Origin: Chlorobiaceae bacterium
GTDB taxonomy: Bacteria > Bacteroidota > Chlorobiia > Chlorobiales > Chlorobiaceae
Assembly: GCA_012972825.1 (NCBI GenBank)
Contig: JABDHL010000032.1
Span: 16,946-80,945, forward strand
Length of the DNA: 64,000 nucleotides
Reading direction: 5' to 3'
Part shown: positions 29,422-38,188 of the stretch, in pieces
How the letters are laid out: each line of letters begins with the position of its first letter
Numbering within the stretch: the stretch's first letter is position 1
Program-made: the position numbers and the translations under genes
The notes under the pieces: generated by a model
Database searches by the model: none
The model's input: only the letters and a program-made list of their open reading frames with translations
What the model was told of the DNA's origin: nothing

Positions 29422-30069
29422 TCAGGGGCCATCGCAGGCTGAAGAAGCTGCACCCAGCAGCCTGGAATAGAGCGCTTCCGTCTCTTTTTTCAGCTCATCA
29501 GGAGAACCCTTGTTGACAAGCACATAATCTGCTTCGGCAATAAGCCTTTCCTGAGGCCACTGCGGGGCAATGCGCTGCATAATCTCTTCACGGCTGCCCA
29601 ACCCTTTCCGCAGAGCCCTTTCTATCCGCTGCTCTTCATCAGCCGTCACAACCACAACCACATCAAGCTGCCTGTTGCTGCCCGATTCAAACAGAATAGC
29701 CGCTTCCTTCACCAGAATCTTTATGCCGTGCCGTGATGCTTCCTGCACCGCTTTTCTAAACTCGCTGAATACTTTCGGGTGAATAAGCCTGTTCAGCGCT
29801 TCAAGTTTTTCGGGAGACGAAAAGACGATAGAAGCTATTGTTTTTCTATCCAGAACAAGCTCTCCGGCCCTGTCGAACGAATAGACCTCGGCACCGAAAA
29901 GCCCGCTGATTCCCTCGATCACCTCACTATCCTTAAGCTGCAGCTCCCTGGCGACTTTGTCAGCCTCAAAAAGAGCGCAGCCCAGCTCCGAAAGAAAACG
30001 GCAGACCGTCGACTTACCGCTGCCAAGCCCGCCGGTAACCCCGACAAGAAAAGGATAGCGTCTGCTCAT
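29422..30069 (-). CDS. coaE: Dephospho-CoA kinase
   Basis: A 215-aa CoaE, last step of CoA synthesis. The P-loop GVTGGLGSGKSTVCRFL is at about residues 10-26, ADKVAREL near 37 and the lid region VVVVTADEEQRIERAL near 137. Length and motif order are typical. Its start overlaps the stop of the upstream small lipoprotein gene by 4 bp (ATGA), so the two are probably co-translated. Confidence 0.94.
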   Translation of the reverse strand: MSRRYPFLVGVTGGLGSGKSTVCRFLSELGCALFEADKVARELQLKDSEVIEGISGLFGAEVYSFDRAGELVLDRKTIASIVFSSPEKLEALNRLIHPKVFSEFRKAVQEASRHGIKILVKEAAILFESGSNRQLDVVVVVTADEEQRIERALRKGLGSREEIMQRIAPQWPQERLIAEADYVLVNKGSPDELKKETEALYSRLLGAASSACDGP

Positions 30070-30413
30070 GGTACGACAGCTGATTTTTTGCGAATATTCT
30101 CCCTCACCTGCAAAAGCACTGCTCTCCAGAGTTCAGGATTCTCTTTGTACGCTGCACTCTTACGGGTAAGACTCTCGCGGCTGAACCCATGACGCACAAG
30201 CAGCCCGTTAAGCTCCGCAGTGTCAACAGGCTCAGGCGCAGCACCCTCTTTTTCGCCCATCGCTCCCGAAAGCAGAAGATAATCGCTGTAGAATCCCGCA
30301 AAACGGATATCATCGTTATCAAGGGTAAACGATTTTTTTTCGCTGCACCCCAGAAGAACAAGACCGAACAACAGGGAAAAAAAAGATTTCCTGAAGGTAT
30401 CGCGCAATGTCAT
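30066..30413 (-). CDS. Small predicted lipoprotein upstream of coaE
   Basis: A ~115-aa protein with a lipoprotein signal: hydrophobic SFFSLLFGLVLL ending in lipobox LLGC near residue 22. The mature part contains an IRFAGFYSDYLLLSG helix and ends in a basic VRENIRKKSA helix, a size and layout like DUF4296-type lipoproteins. ATG at 30413 is chosen because it gives a normal signal peptide; an upstream start at 30500 adds 29 unlikely residues. It is coupled to coaE by a 4-bp overlap. Function unknown. Confidence 0.65.
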   Translation of the reverse strand: MTLRDTFRKSFFSLLFGLVLLGCSEKKSFTLDNDDIRFAGFYSDYLLLSGAMGEKEGAAPEPVDTAELNGLLVRHGFSRESLTRKSAAYKENPELWRAVLLQVRENIRKKSAVVP

Positions 30414-30547
30414 TTGCCTGAATTTCAGCTTTTTCAAGAAACTTAAGACACAAATAATGAACTTAATCACCGGATTGCAAGTTAACAAGCTGAAACACAT
30501 GTTTGATGCTTCTTTGCTTGTTGAATCGATGTTGAATGACAGCTGTC

Positions 30548-30584
30548 AACTCCCTTGTAACTCCCTTGTAACTCTTATAACTCT
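30548..30584. repeat. 11-bp direct repeat upstream of sodB
   Basis: AACTCCCTTGT occurs twice head to tail (30548-30558, 30559-30569), followed by two shortened copies (AACTCTTAT, AACTCT). It lies 16-52 bases before the sodB start codon, where an operator or the 5' leader would be. Replication slippage could explain it; a regulator-binding role is unproven. Confidence 0.55.
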
Positions 30585-30599
30585 AAATAATAATCCTTT

Positions 30600-31202
30600 A
30601 TGTCCTACCAGCAACCGCCGCTCTTATTTGCAGAAAATGCATTGGAACCCTTTATTTCCGCAAAAACCATTGGGTTTCACTATGGCAAACACCACGTCGC
30701 CTACATAACAAACTACAACAACCTCATTGCCGGCACCCCTCTTGATAACCTGACCATCGAAGAGGTGATTGCCCTGACCGCTGCAGACCCTCAGAAAATC
30801 GGAATTTTCAATAATGGCGCGCAGGCCTGGAACCACTCCTTTTACTGGAACAGCCTCACCCCGGACGGCGGCGGCGAACCCTCCGGAGACCTCGAAGCAA
30901 AAATCACACAGGATTTCGGAAGCTTCGACAAATTCAAGGAAGAGCTCAAAAGTGCTGCAGCTACTCAGTTCGGCAGCGGATGGGCATGGCTTGTGCTCGA
31001 TGGCGGAACGCTGAAAGTTGTAAAAACCGGCAATGCGCAAACCCCCGCAACCAGCGGCCAGAAACCGATCCTTACCATTGACGTCTGGGAACATGCCTAC
31101 TATCTCGACTACCAGAACCGTCGACCCGATTATGTAGCCACTGTCATTGACAACCTCCTGAACTGGGAGTTCGCCGCCGGCAATTTCCAAGCTGCACAAT
31201 AG
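30600..31202 (+). CDS. sodB: Superoxide dismutase (Fe type)
   Basis: A 200-aa Fe/Mn superoxide dismutase. Metal ligands are visible: His in GFHYGKHHVAYI near residue 23-34, His in NHSFYWNSL near 78, and Asp/His in DVWEHAYYLDYQNRRPDY near 161-178. The AATQFGSGWAW segment, with Gln ahead of Phe-Gly-Ser-Gly, favours the iron form. No signal peptide is seen, so it is cytoplasmic. It would protect oxygen-sensitive enzymes in an anaerobe. Confidence 0.93.
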   Translation: MSYQQPPLLFAENALEPFISAKTIGFHYGKHHVAYITNYNNLIAGTPLDNLTIEEVIALTAADPQKIGIFNNGAQAWNHSFYWNSLTPDGGGEPSGDLEAKITQDFGSFDKFKEELKSAAATQFGSGWAWLVLDGGTLKVVKTGNAQTPATSGQKPILTIDVWEHAYYLDYQNRRPDYVATVIDNLLNWEFAAGNFQAAQ

Positions 31203-31244
31203 CCGTACTTCATTCGTACATCATTTTTTTTGACGATTCAGCAC

Positions 31245-31271
31245 AACAGGGCACAACAGCAGTGCCCTGTT
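31245..31271. terminator. Hairpin between convergent sodB and DUF4292 gene
   Basis: A perfect 10-bp stem (AACAGGGCAC at 31245-31254, GTGCCCTGTT at 31262-31271) with a 7-base loop lies between the two converging stop codons. There is no long T-run immediately after it on the plus strand, so its termination strength is uncertain. A bidirectional terminator is likely. Confidence 0.55.
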
Positions 31272-31274
31272 CTG

Positions 31275-32132
31275 TTACATCCATGGCAGAACTGCAGCGT
31301 CATCAAGATTAACCACCCTGGCTTTTTTCGGCATCGAAAACCTCAGAGAGCTCACGCTCTTGTTGAATATCCTTTCATCGTAAGCTATCACCAGCTGATG
31401 CTCGACGGGACCGTCCGCGCCGCTGTTATACAGCACCATCTCAATATCTTTCGGCAGAGGCGTATTGTGCCCGTCAATCGCGATTGTCTCGTAATTCCTG
31501 AAATGAATTTCAGTCGTTGTTTTTCCCTGCCGGTTCATGACAAGCAGCGCACTGAGCGTCCTGCTCGATGGATCGATAACCACCTCTTTACTCCCCCCGG
31601 AGGTTGCCAGCGTGAATATCAGCACACCTGCCCCCTGTTTAACCGACCTTATGGCACTTAAAGGCTCTGTAATATTCACCAGCCCAAGGAGAGACTCCGA
31701 AAGAAGCCGGAAACCGGAATTTACCCCTATAATTTTTTCAAGATTCAATCCGTTATTACTGCCGAGAAAAAGCCGGTTATTGTGCATATCGTGCACATAG
31801 AGCGAATCGGTACTGAAAAACATATCAGCAACCGGCCATCCAAAAAGCCCCGCGCTGACAATCATCCGTGCTTCATGCCCCCTGTTTATACGGATGTTGC
31901 AGAAGACGCGATTCTGTCTTTTCGGCGTTTTAATCCAGACATCCGCATACCCATCCAGCGACTCAACAATCGGAGATGCTTTGGCAACCTCACGAAACAG
32001 CGCAGTCTGCTCAGCACTCAGCGCAACCTGTTCACCCGACAGCTCCTGACGGCCGACCGTTCTGAAATCAGCGCACCCGCCACCCAGAACAAGCATCAGC
32101 AGTGCCGGCAGAAGCACTCCCTTTCCATTCAT
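31275..32132 (-). CDS. DUF4292-type lipoprotein
   Basis: A 285-aa lipoprotein: hydrophobic LLPALLMLVLGG then Cys20 (GGGC-A). The mature part is beta-rich with the LolA/LolB-like pattern DGYADVWIKTPKRQNRVFCN near residue 58-77 and SLYVHDMHNNRLFLG near 110. This matches the DUF4292 family of Bacteroidota/Chlorobiota, thought to resemble lipoprotein carriers. The substrate is unknown. It is divergent from the RlmI-type gene. Confidence 0.75.
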   Translation of the reverse strand: MNGKGVLLPALLMLVLGGGCADFRTVGRQELSGEQVALSAEQTALFREVAKASPIVESLDGYADVWIKTPKRQNRVFCNIRINRGHEARMIVSAGLFGWPVADMFFSTDSLYVHDMHNNRLFLGSNNGLNLEKIIGVNSGFRLLSESLLGLVNITEPLSAIRSVKQGAGVLIFTLATSGGSKEVVIDPSSRTLSALLVMNRQGKTTTEIHFRNYETIAIDGHNTPLPKDIEMVLYNSGADGPVEHQLVIAYDERIFNKSVSSLRFSMPKKARVVNLDDAAVLPWM

Positions 32133-32187
32133 CGATTCATCTATTTATTTCCGTTGAGAATCATTCCTTTGAGAATAATCGCATTTA

Positions 32188-32226
32188 CTGCACATTGAAT
32201 CTGCACATTGAATCTGCACATTGCAT
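32188..32226. repeat. 13-bp tandem repeat in the spacer before the RlmI-type gene
   Basis: CTGCACATTGAAT is repeated at 32188-32200 and 32201-32213, with a third copy CTGCACATTGCAT at 32214-32226. It lies in the 186-base divergent spacer between the DUF4292 and RlmI-type genes. It could be a simple slippage product or an operator array; the sequence alone does not decide. Confidence 0.6.
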
Positions 32227-32318
32227 CATGTTCACCATGCACACGTTCGATAGGACAGGCTGAATTCATGTTACAGTAAAATAAAACGCAATCAAAACCA
32301 TAAGCCATTTTTCAAGCC

Positions 32319-33500
32319 ATGCACTCCCTCTGCCTTAAGCCAAAAGAACACCACAGGATCCAGAAAGGCCATCTCTGGGTGTTCAGCAATGAACTTGCCG
32401 ATGTTCCGCACAATATCGCTTCAGGCGAAACCGTAAAACTATTCACCCACGACCGGAAATTCATGGGAACCGGTTTCTATAACCCGCACTCCCTCATCTC
32501 CGTCAGGCTTCTTTCCCGCAAAGATGAGCAGCCGGACCGCGATTTTTTCCGCAAAAAATTTCTTGAAGCCCTCAAACTCAGGGACATAATCTACAGGAGT
32601 GAAGAAACCAACGCCTGGCGTCTTATCCATGGAGAATCAGACGGCCTCCCAGGGCTGATAGTCGATCGTTTCAACCAGGGTATCGTCGTACAGGCCTTTT
32701 CAGCCGGCATGGACATTCACCTGCAGCTGATCTGCGATGTCCTGCAGGAACTCCTGAATCCGTGCATTATTATCGTCCGCAACGAATCCCCCTTGAGGGA
32801 GCTGGAAGGACTGACCCTTTACAAAGATGTTATTCGAGGCGACCGATCTGATATGATACAGACCATTCACGACGCAGGCATAACCTACGAGGTGAATCTC
32901 TTCGAGGGCCAGAAAACCGGCTTTTTCCTTGACCAGCGTGAAAACCGCAGAATTATCAGAAAATTTGCCGAAAACGCCGAACTCCTTGACGTCTTTACCA
33001 ACGATGGAGGCTTTGCCCTCAATGCACTCTATGGGGGGGCACGTTCAGCCATTCTTGTCGATGCATCCAGAGAGGCGCTCGAAAGAGCCGATCGCAATGC
33101 GCAGCTGAACAACTTCAAAGAATACAGTCTCGTTGCAGCCGACGCATTCGATACACTCGATCAGATGGTTGAGTCAAAAGAGTCATTCAACCTTGTCGTG
33201 CTCGATCCGCCAAGCTTCACCAGAAGCCGCAAAAACCTCCCGGGTGCCCTTAAAGCTTATAAAAGGCTCAATAAACTCGGACTGCAGCTCGTGAAAAGCG
33301 GCGGGTTTCTTGCAACTGCCTCCTGCAGTCATCACGTCTCAGAAGAGGACTTTCTGCAATCCATTCACCAGGCGGCACTCTCAGCCGGCTGCCAGCTCAG
33401 GCTGGTACACAAAAACTCGCAGCCCTTCGATCACCCGGTCCTGCTCGCCATGCCGGAAACAGGCTACCTTAAATTTGCCTGTTTCTATGTGACACGCTGA
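32319..33500 (+). CDS. Class I SAM-dependent rRNA methyltransferase, RlmI-like
   Basis: A 393-aa protein with an N-terminal PUA domain (about 1-75; [14 protein letters not shown]) and a Rossmann methyltransferase domain (about 180-393). [21 protein letters not shown] near 222-242 is the SAM-binding motif and [11 protein letters not shown] near 290 is the catalytic DPP[SA]F motif. This layout is that of RlmI (23S rRNA m5C1962) and related enzymes. The precise target base is inferred from family only. Confidence 0.88.
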   Translation: MHSLCLKPKEHHRIQKGHLWVFSNELADVPHNIASGETVKLFTHDRKFMGTGFYNPHSLISVRLLSRKDEQPDRDFFRKKFLEALKLRDIIYRSEETNAWRLIHGESDGLPGLIVDRFNQGIVVQAFSAGMDIHLQLICDVLQELLNPCIIIVRNESPLRELEGLTLYKDVIRGDRSDMIQTIHDAGITYEVNLFEGQKTGFFLDQRENRRIIRKFAENAELLDVFTNDGGFALNALYGGARSAILVDASREALERADRNAQLNNFKEYSLVAADAFDTLDQMVESKESFNLVVLDPPSFTRSRKNLPGALKAYKRLNKLGLQLVKSGGFLATASCSHHVSEEDFLQSIHQAALSAGCQLRLVHKNSQPFDHPVLLAMPETGYLKFACFYVTR

Positions 33501-33566
33501 CCCTTCACCGGAATATAACCCCCTGCCCTGTAGCAGCCCACAGGCTGCTTATGGCGGTACTCCCGT

Positions 33567-33740
33567 TTACTGCCGGAGTTCTGAAGAGGCACCATGGATA
33601 TAGTCAAGAGCATCTTCAAGGATTTTCAGAGCCTGACGTATCTCATAATCGTCATCACTGTCATCCTTTGCCCTGTTGAGCCGTTTTTTTGCATCCTCAA
33701 TTGCATCCGCAGCAAGCTGCAGTTTTGAAGCAACCCCCAT
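33567..33740 (-). CDS. Small helical protein (57 aa)
   Basis: A 57-codon gene. Its ATG at 33740 is preceded by a good ribosome binding site (GAGGAGAG, about 5 bases upstream). The product begins MGVASKLQLAADAIEDAKKR, then has an acidic DDSDDDYEIRQALKILEDAL middle and ends HGASSELRQ. It should be a soluble two-helix protein, rich in Ala, Asp and Lys. I recognise no family. The strong RBS, codon use like its neighbours and lack of an overlapping gene support it as real. Confidence 0.6.
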   Translation of the reverse strand: MGVASKLQLAADAIEDAKKRLNRAKDDSDDDYEIRQALKILEDALDYIHGASSELRQ

Positions 33741-33810
33741 TGCACTCTCCTCATGTTAAACTTACGGGATAGAGTTCCTCATCAGCAAATATACAGTTGT
33801 TAAACAAAAG

Positions 33811-33832
33811 GAGCTGAAAAGATTTTCAGCTC
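33811..33832 (-). terminator. Terminator downstream of the Arg/Asp-rich secreted protein gene
   Basis: A 10-bp perfect stem (GAGCTGAAAA / TTTTCAGCTC) with a 2-base loop, followed on the minus strand by CCTTTTGTTT. It lies 36 bases past the stop of the minus-strand gene at 33868 and ahead of the 57-aa gene. Confidence 0.75.
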
Positions 33833-33867
33833 CCTTGAAATGTTCCTGATCGAAAATCCCTTCTCTC

Positions 33868-34380
33868 TTATCTGCCCCTTCCATCATGTCGATCACCATC
33901 TCTGTGATCATCACGACGATCATCCCTGCGATCATCACGGCGGTCATCCCTGTCATAACGCTCTCTGTCATGGCGGTCTCTCTCCTCCCAGTAACTGCGG
34001 TCATGCCTGCGGTACTCAATGTCACGATACCTCCGGAGATCATCCCAGCGATGTCTTCTTATCCTGTAAGGGATATTCCGCTCCCGGACAAAATCCCAGG
34101 GGCCGCGGTAATATGCGGAACGGTACCAGCTGCCGTCCCGATAAAGGTAATACAGGTTACCATAGTATATGATATCATAAGGACTCCCCACAGACACTGA
34201 AAATCCCTGATCCTGAAGGTAGACAAAACTCGGGCGTCTGTCGATGACAAAATGCGGTCTGTCCCCGACCCCTACACGGACATCTCCGATACGAACACCG
34301 ACCTCCGCACGAGCATCCGTAACAGGATTTCCTAAAAACATACCTGCAATTCCTGCAGCAATCCAGACTGTTTTTCTCAT
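33868..34380 (-). CDS. Secreted protein with Arg/Asp/His-rich tail
   Basis: A 170-aa protein with a clear signal peptide (MRKTVWIAAGIAGMFLGNPV..., cleavage probably after ARA near residue 25). The mature part contains two G-rich strands, then aromatic motifs YLYRDGSWYRSAYYRGPW near 78-95, similar in style to short YxWxxGxWY surface repeats. The last ~45 residues are a repetitive, highly charged tail built from RDDRRDD units with histidines, likely disordered and perhaps metal- or polyanion-binding. Envelope or periplasmic location is expected. Function unknown. Confidence 0.72.
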   Translation of the reverse strand: MRKTVWIAAGIAGMFLGNPVTDARAEVGVRIGDVRVGVGDRPHFVIDRRPSFVYLQDQGFSVSVGSPYDIIYYGNLYYLYRDGSWYRSAYYRGPWDFVRERNIPYRIRRHRWDDLRRYRDIEYRRHDRSYWEERDRHDRERYDRDDRRDDRRDDRRDDHRDGDRHDGRGR

Positions 34381-34498
34381 AGTTTTTACATTTAAAAAGG
34401 TTATTCAGCCGGCTGAATCATTCTTACAAAAAAACTAAACTTCACTCCACTTCATAAAGTTCATAAAAAGAAAGGTACCTGACTCTAAAAATATTGCA

Positions 34499-37400
34499 TT
34501 AAAAACTGACCGCCAATGCCTTTGAAACCTGCTGTCGCATAACCTCCTTCCATCCGTCGCCCGACAGTTTTTCAGCCAGCGCAACCGCAATATGCCGCGG
34601 TTCAATTCCAAGATCAGGATTCCGTCCAAGCCCCTGCACGCACGATGGGCAATTGGTCAGAATAACTGCCCTCTTTTTTCCAGGAACGACCTCCATAATC
34701 TCCATAATGGCATCCCTTTTTCGATGAAGCATCGAATCCGTGATATCAGGCCGGGAAAGCGCCAGAGTCCCTGCCTCCGAACAGCAGTGCGGCACAGCCG
34801 TCACGCTTCCGAACCCTCCCAGACGGCGAAGCGTCTGATCTGCTTTGCCGGCAAGCGAATCATGGCACGGCGCATGATACAGGCAATCCTCTCTCCCCTC
34901 AAGCTTCAGGCCTTTTTCAAGAGCGTAAGCTGCAGCGTCAGTAATTTTTCCGCCGAAAAGCTTGCCGGTTTCAATGGCATCAAGCCCCTCCATACAGGTT
35001 CCGCACGTCACCACGCAGGCATCGAATTCAAGGTAGGAGAACATCTCCCTGATCTGGCTGAACATCACGGTATTGCGAAGCACAATACTCGAATACTGAT
35101 CATTCTTGGCATTGACATGAGCAGGAAAACCGCAGCACAGAAACGGCGGCGGCAGCACAACCCTCACCCCAAGCTCAAGCAGCACATGAAGAGCCGCCAT
35201 TGAAATAGAGGAGTTCATGCGTTCCGAACCGCAGCCGGGAAAATAAAACACACTGCTCTTTACCTCGCCGGCAGGTTCAAAAACAAGCACCTGGTCAGGG
35301 CCGCACTCAGGCAGCAGATCACGCAGCGTCTCTTCAGGCACCGGCGGAACCGGCGAACGCAGAAGCCTCAGTGGATAAAGCTCCGGCGCATCAGGTTCCG
35401 GCTGCAGGGGTGACGAGATTTTATTGCTTGCCCGCTGAACGGCCCCGCCGATCCTGAGCACCGTCCGGCGGAAAATCGCATTGAATACCGGCGACCGGCT
35501 GTCAAGATAACGCAAGGTCAGCTCAGTCAGCGGCGAGGTGTGCTTGTAGCCCCATTCCGAAAGAATTTCACGCTCCAGCACCGAAACCTCACCGCTGTCG
35601 ATGTCCACGGGGCACGGCTTCAGGCATTTATGGCAGATCGTACAATGGTCGGCAACCTCTTCCAGCCATTTCAGAAGCGCAAAATCAGTGGAACGCTCCC
35701 GCTGGGCATCAAAAAGAAGCGCCTCGATCAATGAGCCGATGGCAAGATTCTTGTTCCGCGGATGGTAGAACATGCCCCGGAACGGATAGTAAACGCAGCA
35801 GTCGGTCTTGCACTTGCCGCACCGGATGCAGTAGTCAACCTTTTTTGAAAGCTCCTCAATCTGGGCACGCCGGAGAATATGCGCCTCCAGCTCAAGCAGA
35901 TTGAACGACGGTGTAAAGATATGATCAAGCGCTTCATAATCCTCAAGCTTTCCAGGATTCATAATCCCTTTCGGATCAACCTTTCGGCGATACCGGGTAA
36001 GTTTTTCCACAATCGCCGGATCGAGGTACTTCAGCTTGGTCACCCCGATACCGTGCTCCCCCGACACTACCCCGCCAAGCGAAACCACTTTATCCATGAC
36101 GTTGTCGATCACCTTGTCCGCCCTGTCAAGCATCGGCCGATCATTCGAAAGCACCGGCACATTCACATGGACATTGCCGTCGCCCGCATGCATATGCGTC
36201 GCCAGCACAATACGCCTGTCGCGCACATAAGCATATGCGTTTTCAAAAGCCGCCTCCATCTCGGGATACCCCTGCACCAGCTCGCCAAGTTCACGTCTCA
36301 GCTCCTGCACAATGTCAAGTGAACGGAGTCTCTCCTCCGGCGCCAGCAGAATCCTCTCATCAAACACACGGCAAAGCTCCAGCCCTGCAGGAATCTTCGA
36401 GGCAAACCGGCCCCCGTCTCCGGTAACGTTTGTCGTTGCGAAAATAGTGCGCGACCGCTCCGCAAAGCAATGCTGCGCATATCGCTCCTCCGTACTGTTG
36501 AGGTCATCAATAAATCTCGAAAAAACAGCAAGCGCCTCCAGGGGAATCACAATATCCTCATTCAGCTTAAAGGCATTGGTCCGCCGGGCAATAGCCCCAA
36601 GCTTTTTTCGATCGGCCCAGAAACGGACAGCATCCGCACTGTCCCTTGCAGGAAACATCATGGTATTGGGATGGTGCTTCAGCAGACGTTCCAGCCGTTC
36701 AATGCCGCTCTGCACCTCAGAGGGAGCATGACCGGCGATATCGATCAGCAGGACGGCTTTCGGAGTCTGAGCACGGGGAGCCTTCACCTTATAGTCAATG
36801 GCCCTGATATACTCATCATCAAAATGCTCCAGCGCCAGCAGTGCTTCCCTGTTTTCTGAAGAGAGGGGAAACAGCTTCGAAAGCTCCAGTATCACCCGGC
36901 TCGCCTCATCCATATCAGGCCCGAAAAACTCAAGGCACAGGGTTCTCTTTTCGGGATATTTCGGATAAAGCACAAAAACAGCCGACGTGATCACACCGTC
37001 AGTTCCCTCCTTCTGAAGGCCCGGCACACCGCCGAGCGCCTTGTTGGTAATGTCCTTCCACAACCCTTTCTTGCGGATGTCCGTACCGAGCAGCTCAATG
37101 CGCTCGACTCTCTTCCCCGACGGATTCCACACCTCAAAAATAACCGTATCCTCATGAAGGATTTTCCGGAGCCGATGGTCAACCCGTTTTACCGTCCAGT
37201 TTTCACCGCTGGGCATTGCCATCCGCCACTCAAGCAGATTATCGATGCAGGTACCCCATCGCACAGCCATCTTTCCGCCGGCATTTTCGGCAATATTCCC
37301 TCCGACGGTGCACGACCACTCGCTGGTAGGGTCGGTGGCGAACACAAGACCATGCTCGTCCGCCGCCTCCATAGCCTTCTCGGTAACAACTCCGGCTTCC

Positions 37401-38188
37401 ACCTCAATCACCGATGCCTGCACTGTCTGACCGTTCTCAAGCTGAAAATCCTGAACCGAAATCCCCCTGATGCGGTTCAGTTTTTCCATATTGATGATCA
37501 CGCACCCCGACCGCAGCGGCACAGCCCCGCCGGTCAACCCCGTACCGGCACCTCGGGGAATAATGTTGAGCCCAAGCCCGGCAATCGCTGTAATAAGGGG
37601 GGCAACCTGCTGCTCCTCATCCGGCGTCACAACCGCAACAGGGAGATGCAGCCTCCAGTCCGTGGCATCGGTTGCGTGAGCTGCAAGCGAAAAAGGGTCA
37701 AACAGAACATTTTTTACCCCGACAACCGCACCGAGCTCCCGCTTCATGCGGCGTCGTAATTCAGGTGTTTTTTCAACAACCGACCGGAACTGCTCAAGCT
37801 GCTCACGCACCGCCGCCACAATGGCCGAAACGCGGATTTCGCCGTTTGCCGTCTCCGAAATGGTATCCAGTTCATGAAAAGCCCGTTCAAACAGGCGTTG
37901 GCGGCGGGCGGCTGAATCAACCAGCTCCTGAAAGAGGTAAGGATTACGGCGGTGAATGAGAATCTCCCCGATAATGCCCATCAGGAGACGGGCCGACCTG
38001 CCGGTCACCCGCAGATCACGCAGTTCATCAAGGATATGAACGACAGCCGGGCCCAGCAGAAACGATATCGCCTGCCGGTCACCGGCAGAGGTATAATTAA
38101 AAGGAATTTCTCTTGGCAGAGTTGCTGATGGTTTCTCTCTGTCGGCACCTGTCCGTATCGTCATGAAATCAATATTGAAAGCTTTCAC
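34499..38188 (-). CDS. FAD-linked oxidase / Fe-S oxidoreductase fusion (DUF3683, D-lactate/glycolate oxidase-like)
   Basis: A 1229-aa fused oxidoreductase. The order is: N-terminal DUF3683 helical domain (about 1-150); FAD-binding PCMH domain (about 175-420, IIPRGAGTGLTGGAVPL); FAD-oxidase C-terminal domain (about 420-740, ending VSGEHGIG); two 4Fe-4S motifs (CIRCGKCKTDCCVYYP near 790 and CTICHKCLKPCP near 850); then two CCG heterodisulfide-reductase-like domains (FPGCGSERM near 980, YHAPCHDS near 1120). It resembles a fusion of GlcD and GlcF and would oxidise a 2-hydroxy acid into the electron chain. The start is GTG at 38188, overlapping the SDR stop; ATG at 38164 is an alternative. Confidence 0.9.
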   Translation of the reverse strand: MKAFNIDFMTIRTGADREKPSATLPREIPFNYTSAGDRQAISFLLGPAVVHILDELRDLRVTGRSARLLMGIIGEILIHRRNPYLFQELVDSAARRQRLFERAFHELDTISETANGEIRVSAIVAAVREQLEQFRSVVEKTPELRRRMKRELGAVVGVKNVLFDPFSLAAHATDATDWRLHLPVAVVTPDEEQQVAPLITAIAGLGLNIIPRGAGTGLTGGAVPLRSGCVIINMEKLNRIRGISVQDFQLENGQTVQASVIEVEAGVVTEKAMEAADEHGLVFATDPTSEWSCTVGGNIAENAGGKMAVRWGTCIDNLLEWRMAMPSGENWTVKRVDHRLRKILHEDTVIFEVWNPSGKRVERIELLGTDIRKKGLWKDITNKALGGVPGLQKEGTDGVITSAVFVLYPKYPEKRTLCLEFFGPDMDEASRVILELSKLFPLSSENREALLALEHFDDEYIRAIDYKVKAPRAQTPKAVLLIDIAGHAPSEVQSGIERLERLLKHHPNTMMFPARDSADAVRFWADRKKLGAIARRTNAFKLNEDIVIPLEALAVFSRFIDDLNSTEERYAQHCFAERSRTIFATTNVTGDGGRFASKIPAGLELCRVFDERILLAPEERLRSLDIVQELRRELGELVQGYPEMEAAFENAYAYVRDRRIVLATHMHAGDGNVHVNVPVLSNDRPMLDRADKVIDNVMDKVVSLGGVVSGEHGIGVTKLKYLDPAIVEKLTRYRRKVDPKGIMNPGKLEDYEALDHIFTPSFNLLELEAHILRRAQIEELSKKVDYCIRCGKCKTDCCVYYPFRGMFYHPRNKNLAIGSLIEALLFDAQRERSTDFALLKWLEEVADHCTICHKCLKPCPVDIDSGEVSVLEREILSEWGYKHTSPLTELTLRYLDSRSPVFNAIFRRTVLRIGGAVQRASNKISSPLQPEPDAPELYPLRLLRSPVPPVPEETLRDLLPECGPDQVLVFEPAGEVKSSVFYFPGCGSERMNSSISMAALHVLLELGVRVVLPPPFLCCGFPAHVNAKNDQYSSIVLRNTVMFSQIREMFSYLEFDACVVTCGTCMEGLDAIETGKLFGGKITDAAAYALEKGLKLEGREDCLYHAPCHDSLAGKADQTLRRLGGFGSVTAVPHCCSEAGTLALSRPDITDSMLHRKRDAIMEIMEVVPGKKRAVILTNCPSCVQGLGRNPDLGIEPRHIAVALAEKLSGDGWKEVMRQQVSKALAVSF

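Noticed and set aside
33762..34043. Minus-strand frame with a repeated G-M-T-A-V-M pattern
   Set aside because: It is another frame of the Arg/Asp repeat tail of the secreted protein gene, whose signal peptide and aromatic motifs support the chosen frame.
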